Assembly (NCBI GenBank): GCA_017996675.1
Contig: JAGOGN010000027.1
Span: forward strand, 1-12,424
DNA length: 12,424 bases
Direction: 5' to 3'
DNA from: Lachnospiraceae bacterium
GTDB taxonomy: Bacteria > Bacillota_A > Clostridia > Lachnospirales > Lachnospiraceae
Shown here: positions 1-8,600 of the stretch, piece by piece
How positions within the stretch are numbered: position 1 is the first letter of the stretch
How the letters are laid out: each line of letters opens with the position of its first letter
The notes under the pieces: generated by a model
Databases searched by the model: none
Told to the model about the DNA's origin: nothing
Seen by the model: only the letters and a program-made list of their open reading frames with translations
Position numbers and translations under genes: made by a program

Positions 1-1787
<1,787 letters not shown>

Positions 1788-1801
1788 CTAAATTTACTTG
1801 T

Positions 1802-2476
1802 TTAATTTGCTACTTTTACCATACTGTGTCTTACTACAGTATCTCTATAGATATATCCCTTTTGGAATTCTTCTACTACTACATTTTCTTTGGCTGCTTC
1901 ATCCTCCACATGCATCACTGCATTATGGAAATTTGGATCAAACTCACATCCAACAGCTTCAATTGGTTTCACACCAACTGTTTCTAGCTCTGTCATCATC
2001 TGACGATAAACTTTATCCATTCCTTCTACAAAGGAATGATCTTTCATATCATCTGTTATCGCAGCTAACCCTCTTTCAAAATTATCAATGACTGGAAGAA
2101 TTTTTTCCACGATACTTTTTGCTCCGATTTCAAACATCTGACACTTTTCTTTCTCACTTCTCTTTCTGAAGTTATCGAACTCTGCCATCTGTCTCTTCAC
2201 CTGATCGGTAAGTTCTTCGATTTTTTCATCCTTTTTGTCTTTCTTTTCTTTCTTTTCCTTTTTCTTGCCAAAGGATTTCTTACCGTCAGCGTTTTCCTCC
2301 GCATTCAGTCCCGCTTCGCAACAAAGTTCTTCCTCTTCCTGCAGTTTAGATTGATTCTCTTCCACTTCCTGGTTCGAATTTTCACAATGACATTCATGGT
2401 CTTTCTCTGTCTCACAGCCACAGTCGCATCCGCAGGTACATTCGCCCTTTGTCTGCTTCACGTCTTCGTTCATCAT
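1802..2476 (-). CDS. grpE: GrpE nucleotide exchange factor with Cys-rich N-terminal tail
   Basis: GrpE is the cytosolic homodimeric cochaperone that releases ADP from DnaK. The 224-residue product has a family-typical C-terminal two thirds: a long helix (about 85-135, with EFDNFRKRSEKEK at 99-111 and LPVIDNFERGL at 127-137), then the beta domain (GVKPIEAVGCEFDPNFHNAV at 168-187) and the ending GYIYRDTVVRHSMVKVAN. The first 65 residues are odd. Cysteines sit at 13, 15, 17, 19 and 21 in a strict CxCxCxCxC series, at 29 and 31 (CHC), and as a pair at 52-53. An acidic stretch and a lysine-rich stretch (66-85) follow. The clustered Cys suggest metal binding or redox sensing; this is inference. There are two adjacent ATG codons at the start. 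AGGTGG stands 9 nt before the first, which I chose. The gene starts 42 nt after hrcA and precedes dnaK by 26 nt. Confidence 0.97.
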   Translation of the reverse strand: MMNEDVKQTKGECTCGCDCGCETEKDHECHCENSNQEVEENQSKLQEEEELCCEAGLNAEENADGKKSFGKKKEKKEKKDKKDEKIEELTDQVKRQMAEFDNFRKRSEKEKCQMFEIGAKSIVEKILPVIDNFERGLAAITDDMKDHSFVEGMDKVYRQMMTELETVGVKPIEAVGCEFDPNFHNAVMHVEDEAAKENVVVEEFQKGYIYRDTVVRHSMVKVAN

Positions 2477-2518
2477 TCCCTTTATCCACCTTTCTATCTC
2501 TTTTAAAACTATAATCTA

Positions 2519-3556
2519 TCAAGCATCATGTTCCTTATGGAACACGTCATCTAACTGACCCTTAATCACTTTCAAGCTCCTCATCACATTCTCATAGTCC
2601 ATTCGTTTTGGACCAATAATTCCGATCTTGCCCTGCATTCCTTCACCTAAATCATAAGTGGCCGTTACGATACTGCAGTCTTTGATTTTAGAATTGGATC
2701 TTTCAGACCCGATATAAACCTGAATCCCTGCACCTGCTACATCTTTTAGCTCTTCAGTCAGCATTTCTGCCAAAGCCTGCTTCTCTTCAAATGCAGATAA
2801 AAGCTCACCTGCACTTCCTGAATCGAAAAGCTCAGGATATTTAATCAAATTGTTTGCACCACTTGTATATACTTCTAAATCTTCATCTTCCTTTAGAACA
2901 GTTGCGATTGCATCTAATACTTCACTGATGATATGGCCATACGCTCCAGCCTGCTCCTTCAATCTGGTAATGAGTCCCAAATTAATCTGTTCAAATGGAA
3001 TGCCATTTAATGTGGTATTTAACAACATATTCAACTTCAAAATTGTCTCGTTGGCAAGAGGTTCTGCGATTGGTATAATTTTGTTCTTTACAATGTTTCC
3101 TTCCATTACGATTACCGCAAGAATCTGTTCGGAATCCACCGCAGATAACTGAATAAATTTCACTTTAGTTCCGCTGATGGATGGACTAGTAATCATCGTA
3201 GCATAATTGGTATTGGTAGCAAGTAACTTTACCACCTGCTGTAGTACCTTTTCCATTCGCTCCGTCTTTTCAATCACATATTCCTTCATTTCAGAAACTT
3301 GTGTCTCATTTTCAATCATCAGTTGATCAACATAGAACCGATACCCTTTATCAGAAGGAATTCGACCTGCTGAAGTATGAGGCTGAACAATGTATCCTAG
3401 CTCTTCTAAATCTGACATTTCATTTCGGATGGTTGCTGAACTTAATTGTAAATCAAGAATCTTTGAAATGGTACGTGAACCAACCGGTTCCCCCGTTTCT
3501 AGATAATTTTTGATGATGGATCTTAAAATTTTTGATTTTCGATCATCTAATTCCAT
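2519..3556 (-). CDS. hrcA: Heat-inducible transcription repressor HrcA
   Basis: HrcA is the dimeric repressor that binds CIRCE operators; in the family its activity depends on GroEL, which links repression to free chaperone. The product (about 345 residues, a normal length) has an N-terminal winged helix-turn-helix with GEPVGSRTIS (about 22-31), LSSATIRNEM (38-47) and QPHTSAGRIPSDKGYRFYVD (58-77). A GAF-like effector domain follows and the family C-terminal motif IGPKRMDY lies near residue 316. I chose the ATG at 3556-3554, giving the usual MELDDRK beginning, because AGGTGAA at 3567-3561 is a well-placed ribosome site for it. A GTG at 3565-3563 would add three residues but lies inside that Shine-Dalgarno; AGGGTGG further upstream could serve it, so the start is not certain. 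It is the first gene of the hrcA-grpE-dnaK operon and, with CIRCE in its leader, autoregulated. Confidence 0.97.
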   Translation of the reverse strand: MELDDRKSKILRSIIKNYLETGEPVGSRTISKILDLQLSSATIRNEMSDLEELGYIVQPHTSAGRIPSDKGYRFYVDQLMIENETQVSEMKEYVIEKTERMEKVLQQVVKLLATNTNYATMITSPSISGTKVKFIQLSAVDSEQILAVIVMEGNIVKNKIIPIAEPLANETILKLNMLLNTTLNGIPFEQINLGLITRLKEQAGAYGHIISEVLDAIATVLKEDEDLEVYTSGANNLIKYPELFDSGSAGELLSAFEEKQALAEMLTEELKDVAGAGIQVYIGSERSNSKIKDCSIVTATYDLGEGMQGKIGIIGPKRMDYENVMRSLKVIKGQLDDVFHKEHDA

Positions 3557-3560
3557 TTCG

Positions 3561-3567
3561 TTCACCT
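3561..3567 (-). promoter_or_regulatory. Ribosome binding site deciding the hrcA start
   Basis: AGGTGAA on the minus strand lies 4 nt before the ATG at 3556-3554. The competing GTG start codon is part of this same motif, which favours the ATG. Confidence 0.6.
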
Positions 3568-3603
3568 ATTCACCACCCTTCGCCCTTGTCACCTTTATCC
3601 TTG

Positions 3604-3630
3604 TTAGCACTCACTCAAACCGAGTGCTAA
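3604..3630 (-). promoter_or_regulatory. CIRCE operator of the hrcA-grpE-dnaK operon
   Basis: This is a perfect TTAGCACTC-N9-GAGTGCTAA inverted repeat, the known HrcA binding site. It begins about 8-9 nt downstream of the inferred transcription start and lies wholly in the 5' untranslated leader of hrcA. That is the classical position, where bound HrcA blocks transcription. The spacer carries a second ACTC next to the left arm (CACTCACTC), so the left half-site is partly duplicated. Confidence 0.97.
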
Positions 3631-3644
3631 TTGAATCTATTAAG

Positions 3645-3673
3645 AAGATAACACCTAGCTAAATCTTTGTCAA
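3645..3673 (-). promoter_or_regulatory. Sigma-A promoter of the hrcA-grpE-dnaK operon
   Basis: Reading the minus strand, the -35 box is TTGACA (3673-3668), followed by a 17-nt spacer and the -10 box TATCTT (3650-3645). Transcription should start near 3638, just before the CIRCE operator, so the operator is transcribed. The -35 is perfect consensus and the -10 matches four of six bases. Confidence 0.9.
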
Positions 3674-3725
3674 CAGCTTACAGAAAAGTTTATAATTAAT
3701 TTAGAAGTTTTAGATTTTCTTTCGC

Positions 3726-3759
3726 AAAAAAAGAGACCATGCAAATCTGCATCATCTCT
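3726..3759 (-). terminator. Intrinsic terminator of the rhomboid-like / DUF2225 operon
   Basis: On the minus strand, 12-nt arms AGAGATGATGCA and TGCATGGTCTCT pair with one G-G mismatch and one G-T wobble around a GATT loop. A run of seven T follows. The hairpin lies about 20 nt past the DUF2225 stop codon and about 50 nt before the -35 box of the hrcA promoter. It separates the two same-strand operons. Confidence 0.93.
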
Positions 3760-3778
3760 GTCTTCTTATTTCAATATT

Positions 3779-4642
3779 TTAGTTGTTTGATCGATTCTTA
3801 ATTACATGGATAATCTCGTTCTTCAAATCCAATGCCTTATCTTTCATTTTACGATTCGTATTTTGTGATGTTAAAATTCCAGATACAAAACGGGATGCAA
3901 CATCCAGCTTTCCAAGTTTAAATGCCATATAGGCAATTAAGAAATCGACTGTGCTCTGTTCCATTCCGCACATCGGATAATTTTCAGTTGAAGATGCCAT
4001 CAAAAATCCATCATATGCTTCTTGATAGAATTCCAACTCTTCCTTATGACATTCGTCATAAATCACTTTCTCAACCGTTGTACTTTGTGGCAGAGTCTCG
4101 CATTTTCCTCTTAGTAGCCAGGACATTTTAAGACAGATAAAAGCCTTTTCACTTGCTTTTCCTTTCTTAACAATGGTGTTAAATAGGGCAAGTTTATATC
4201 GATCCAATGCCTCTTCATAAGTATAAATTTCTGGTTCTGCTTTCATTCCGCCCTGAAAACGACTACTGATGGCTTCTTTAATCAACTTTGCTTGAGTAGA
4301 AGTTAATGTATCGAAATTAGCTGACATCGCAGCATATCCACAATGTGGGCAGGCAGTTATTCCATATTTTAAGGTATCAATATACTGATGACGTGGTCTT
4401 AAATCCTCATCCGGTTCCAGTCTTCTTACGCGTCCACTCTTAATAACCTTCGTCTTAAATACCTGATCACAGGCTACGCAACGAACCCCTTTTTCCAGTA
4501 AGAACTCTGTTTCCTCTGGTTCTTTTATTGCATCTTTACCCTGCACCTGTGTTGTTTCTTCTTCTTTCTTTTCTTCCTCAAAAACAGACACATCTTTTGC
4601 ATTCAGACCAAATTTCTCGAGTCCTGATAGAATATTACTCAT
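3779..4642 (-). CDS. DUF2225 family protein, zinc-ribbon-like, cytosolic
   Basis: This 287-residue soluble protein is one I recognise as DUF2225-like; its function is unknown. The N-terminus (1-48) is acidic and probably flexible. Two CxxC pairs follow: C55-VA-C58 with CDQVFKTKVIKSGRVR around it, and C98-PH-C101 in the context ITACPHCGYAA. The pairs are about 40 residues apart, which fits one split zinc site. The rest is predicted to be helical, with TPR-like stretches (for example YEEALDRYKLALFNTI near 141-156 and a final FKLGKLDVASRFVSGIL repeat). There is no signal peptide and no membrane segment. The start is well supported: AGGAGG sits 5 nt upstream and overlaps the stop of the preceding gene. 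It is the second gene of a two-gene operon with the rhomboid-like membrane protein, so a shared role is likely, perhaps as its cytosolic partner; that is inference. Confidence 0.85.
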   Translation of the reverse strand: MSNILSGLEKFGLNAKDVSVFEEEKKEEETTQVQGKDAIKEPEETEFLLEKGVRCVACDQVFKTKVIKSGRVRRLEPDEDLRPRHQYIDTLKYGITACPHCGYAAMSANFDTLTSTQAKLIKEAISSRFQGGMKAEPEIYTYEEALDRYKLALFNTIVKKGKASEKAFICLKMSWLLRGKCETLPQSTTVEKVIYDECHKEELEFYQEAYDGFLMASSTENYPMCGMEQSTVDFLIAYMAFKLGKLDVASRFVSGILTSQNTNRKMKDKALDLKNEIIHVIKNRSNN

Positions 4643-4647
4643 CCTTA

Positions 4648-4653
4648 CCTCCT
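4648..4653 (-). promoter_or_regulatory. Ribosome binding site overlapping the upstream stop codon
   Basis: A perfect AGGAGG (minus strand) lies 5 nt before the DUF2225 ATG. It overlaps the TAG stop (4654-4652) of the rhomboid-like gene. The arrangement suggests that ribosomes ending the first gene can restart on the second. Confidence 0.85.
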
Positions 4654-5497
4654 AATTCTTCTTGACGTGCTCATGGGTAAACAAATGATCCTGACAATAT
4701 TCAAAATTGCCGTCACACTTAGAGCAAAACCGAAATTCTAATTCTGGAAAATCAACATCTGTTCGACCACATATGGCACACTTATGCCTTGCCACTCCTG
4801 GCATAGACACTTCACGTACCTGTCTTTTAAATTCTGTCTTTCGTTTGATTTCATGTGGTGATATCTTCTTATAATTTCTTGTCATTAAATAAAACAAAAT
4901 AAAATTCAATAGCGATGCAATGATTGCCGTTCTTCCAATCCAGTCTGCGGTAAAAATAAAGTAAACTTGTAAAATCAAATAGACAAGTCCCATCCATTTC
5001 ATCTTAACTGGAACAACAAACATAAACAATACCTGATGGTCTGGATAAGTCATCGCAAAAGCTAAAAACAACGACAAATTAATATAATAAGTACTAAACA
5101 GCCCTGCCATGGATAGAGCAAAACTTGCTTGTCCCCCAATAACAAAAAACAAAATCATTGCTGCGATATCGGTGAAAATAATGCCTCCAAAAATATAAAG
5201 GTTGAATCGAAATTCTCCCCATGTACGTTCTAAATCTGTTCCAATTGAGTAATAAAAATAAAGCATAATTAAAGTAAAAATAATGTTAAACCCAGACTCC
5301 GGAACAATAATCCAGGTTACTAGTCTCCACACCTGACCTTTCAGAATATAGTATGGCTCTAGCGTCAGGAAATTCAAAAATTCCGGAAAGGTCGTCTGAA
5401 ACACGTACCCCACAATATAACAAGCAATCAACACACGCATTAAATTCGGGATTGCAAATTTTCCAATCTTTTTTTCTAATTTTGAAATAAATTTCAT
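4652..5497 (-). CDS. Rhomboid-fold membrane protein, probably inactive, with zinc-ribbon tail
   Basis: The 281-residue product is a polytopic membrane protein with about six hydrophobic segments between residues 18 and 207. Rhomboid/derlin features are visible: GQVWRLVTWIIVP (54-66, the WR loop motif) and GTDLERTWGEFRF (86-98, the rhomboid L1-TM2 signature). The stretch LAFAMTYPD (145-153) aligns with the end of the catalytic TM4, but the GxSG that should precede it reads STYY (135-138). The later helix (about 186-205) has no histidine, so the Ser-His dyad appears lost. After the membrane part comes a basic linker and a tail with C240xxC243, C258xxC261, C268, H271, H275 and H277, which looks like a zinc ribbon. 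The N-terminus is short and cytosolic. The ATG at 5497 has GAGGTGA just upstream. It is the first gene of a two-gene operon with the DUF2225 protein. The rhomboid relationship is likely; loss of catalysis is inferred from missing residues. Confidence 0.8.
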   Translation of the reverse strand: MKFISKLEKKIGKFAIPNLMRVLIACYIVGYVFQTTFPEFLNFLTLEPYYILKGQVWRLVTWIIVPESGFNIIFTLIMLYFYYSIGTDLERTWGEFRFNLYIFGGIIFTDIAAMILFFVIGGQASFALSMAGLFSTYYINLSLFLAFAMTYPDHQVLFMFVVPVKMKWMGLVYLILQVYFIFTADWIGRTAIIASLLNFILFYLMTRNYKKISPHEIKRKTEFKRQVREVSMPGVARHKCAICGRTDVDFPELEFRFCSKCDGNFEYCQDHLFTHEHVKKN

Positions 5498-5525
5498 TCT
5501 TCACCTCTATGATGTTATTTCTTTT

Positions 5526-5554
5526 ATTATAGTTTTTGAATAGTCGTTTGTCAA
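5526..5554 (-). promoter_or_regulatory. Sigma-A promoter of the rhomboid-like / DUF2225 operon
   Basis: On the minus strand a perfect TTGACA (5554-5549), a 17-nt spacer and a perfect TATAAT (5531-5526) precede the rhomboid-like ATG. The leader would be about 20-25 nt. Full consensus implies strong constitutive transcription, with no operator recognisable in the leader. Confidence 0.92.
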
Positions 5555-5623
5555 CGAAACCCCAAATTTTAAGAAATTCTTTCTAGTTTCATTTTCTCTT
5601 TCTTCTTAATTTATAATTTATGA

Positions 5624-5652
5624 TTGAATCTTATTTTATGGTAGCGTATAAT
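5624..5652 (+). promoter_or_regulatory. Sigma-A promoter of the dehydratase-activase gene
   Basis: TTGAAT (5624-5629), 17 nt, then TATAAT (5647-5652). The start of transcription would be near 5659, giving a leader of roughly 25-35 nt. It is divergent from the rhomboid operon promoter, with about 70 bp of AT-rich DNA between the two -35 boxes; I see no operator there. Confidence 0.8.
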
Positions 5653-5683
5653 AAAACCTGATTGATTTTAGATGTATAGAAAT

Positions 5684-5689
5684 GGGTGA
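5684..5689 (+). promoter_or_regulatory. Ribosome binding site deciding the activase start
   Basis: GGGTGA lies 4 nt before the ATG at 5694. The earlier in-frame ATG at 5682 overlaps this motif and has no purine-rich site before it, so 5694 is preferred. The difference is four residues. Confidence 0.5.
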
Positions 5690-5693
5690 AAAA

Positions 5694-8600
5694 ATGGAAA
5701 ACAAAGAAATATATAGACTTGGAATTGATATTGGTTCTACTACTGTTAAAATTGCAGTTTTAGATCCAGATCAACAGTTAATCTTCTCGGATTACGAAAG
5801 ACATTACGCTAATATACGTAGCACTTTACAAAGTCTGATTGAAAAAGCCATCCAGATTACAGGCGATGTAGCCATCGCCCCAATGATTACTGGAAGTGGC
5901 GGACTGACACTTGCAAAACACCTTGGCATCCCTTTTGTGCAGGAAGTAATTGCTGTTTCAACTGCATTAACTAAATTTGCTCCTCATTGTGATGTAGCAA
6001 TTGAACTTGGTGGTGAGGATGCAAAAATTATTTATTTCGAGGATGGTAATGTTGAGCAACGAATGAATGGTATCTGCGCTGGTGGAACCGGATCTTTTAT
6101 TGATCAAATGGCTTCTCTGATTCAAACAGATGCATCTGGTTTAAATGACTACGCAAAAGCTTATAAAGCAATTTATCCAATCGCTGCACGTTGTGGCGTT
6201 TTTGCCAAAACGGATATTCAGCCATTAATTAATGAAGGAGCAACAAAACCAGATTTATCTGCTTCCATTTTTCAGGCAGTTGTAAATCAGACAATCAGTG
6301 GTCTCGCTTGTGGTAAACCAATCCGTGGACATGTTGCTTTCCTTGGTGGTCCTCTGCACTTTTTGTCACAGTTAAAAGAAACTTTTATCCGCACTTTAAA
6401 GCTGGATGAGGAACACGTAATCGCGCCAGATCATTCTCATTTATTTGCAGCAATTGGATCTGCACAAAACGCAACAGAGAAAACAATGTATTCTTTTTCC
6501 GAAATTTTGCATAAACTGGATCAGAATATTCATATGGAATTTGAAGTTGCCCGCTTAGAGCCTCTTTTTGAATCACAACAAGACTATCAGGATTTCACTG
6601 ACAGGCACCAACAGGCAACCGTTACCAAAGGTGATTTAAAAAGCTATAAAGGAAACTGCTACTTGGGTATTGATGCAGGTTCTACTACAACAAAAGTTGC
6701 TGTAGTTGGCGAAGACGGTGCTCTTTTATACTCCTTCTATAGTAATAATAATGGAAGTCCGTTAAGCACTGCAATTCATGCCATTCAGGAAATTTACAAA
6801 GACATTCCAAGTGATGCGCACATTGTACATTCCTGTTCAACCGGATATGGAGAAGCTTTATTAAAATCTGCTCTGATGCTTGACGAAGGAGAAGTTGAGA
6901 CTGTTTCCCATTACTACGCAGCAGCCTTTTTCAATCCACAAGTAGATTGTATTTTAGACATCGGCGGACAGGATATGAAATGTATCAAAATTAAAAATCA
7001 AACTGTAGACAGTGTTCAATTAAACGAAGCTTGCTCTTCCGGATGTGGATCTTTTATCGAAACTTTTGCAAAAAGTCTCAATCATTCCGTTGAGAATTTT
7101 GCGAAAGAAGCGCTCTTCGCTCCTCATCCAATTGATCTTGGAACCCGATGTACCGTGTTCATGAATTCAAAAGTAAAACAGGCGCAAAAAGAAGGAGCGA
7201 CCGTAGCTGATATTTCAGCAGGTTTAGCATATTCCGTTATTAAGAATGCGTTATTTAAAGTAATTAAATTAACAGATCCAGAAGAACTGGGACAAAATAT
7301 CGTTGTACAGGGCGGAACTTTTTACAACGATGCCGTACTTAGAAGTTTTGAAACAATCAGCGGTTGCACTGCTATTCGTCCTGACATTGCTGGAATCATG
7401 GGTGCTTTTGGCGCCGCATTAATTGCGAGAGAGCGTCATGAAGAAAGCTTCAAAACGACCACGCTGAGTATCGAGGAAATTAATCAATTATCTTACGATA
7501 CCAAGCTGACACGCTGTCAGGGATGTACCAATCATTGTCTTTTAACCATTAATCATTTTAATGGTGGACGCCAGTATATTACTGGAAACAGATGTGAACG
7601 CGGACTTGGTAAAGAAAAAAATAAAGAACAAATTCCAAATTTATTTGAATATAAGAATAAGCGCATGTTTCAGTATCAACCACTTTCTGCTGATGATGCA
7701 ATCCGTGGAACAGTTGGTATTCCTCGTGTTTTGAACATGTTCGAAAATTACCCTTTCTGGCACATGTTCTTTACTAAGCTAGGGTTTCGGACTGTTTTAA
7801 GTCCACAATCCAGCAGAAAGATTTATGAAATGGGTATGGAGTCCATTCCAAGCGAATCAGAATGCTATCCTGCCAAGCTGGCACATGGACATATTGAATG
7901 GCTGATCAAGGAACAGGTTGATTTTATTTTCTACCCTTGTATCCCATATGAACGCAACGAATTCGAGGAAGCAAATAATCACTATAACTGCCCGATCGTA
8001 ACTTCCTACGCAGAAAATATTAAAAATAACGTGGATGAAATCACCAATGGCAATGTACGCTTTTTAAATCCATTTTTATCCTTCAAAAATGAGGCAGTCA
8101 TCTTCCAACGCCTAAAAGAAGTCTTCCAACAAGAGTTCCAGATTCCGGAAGCACTTGTAAAAGAAGCGGTGCATGATGGCTGGGTTGAAATGGAACAAGC
8201 ACGCTTAGACATGATGAAAAAAGGCGAGGAAACACTCCGCTTCATGGAAGAAAATCACAAGCGTGGAATCGTATTAGCCGGAAGACCTTACCACATTGAT
8301 CCAGAAATCAATCATGGAATTCCTGAACTGATTAATTCCTATGGCATTGCTGTTTTAACGGAAGATTCCATCTCCCACCTTGCGCCTGTGGAAAGACCGT
8401 TGCTTGTTATGGATCAGTGGATGTATCATTCAAGACTCTATTCAGCCGCAAATTATGCAAAAACAAGAGAAGACTTGGATGTCATTCAGTTGAATTCCTT
8501 CGGTTGTGGATTGGATGCCGTTACCACGGATCAGGTTTCTGATATTTTAAATCGTTCTGGAAAAATATACACCTGCCTGAAAATTGATGAAGTCAACAAT

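Noticed and set aside
1798..2091. Plus-strand open frame opposite grpE
   Set aside because: It is rich in Leu/His/Tyr as expected for an antisense shadow, has no ribosome site and lies within the grpE coding region.
5286..5504. Minus-strand frame overlapping the start of the rhomboid-like gene
   Set aside because: It is a different frame of the same DNA, and the rhomboid-like frame has membrane helices, family motifs and a good ribosome site.
5555..5623. AT-rich stretch between the divergent promoters as an operator or small RNA
   Set aside because: It contains only imperfect AT-rich near-palindromes, with no clear inverted repeat, terminator or conserved RNA fold that I can support.
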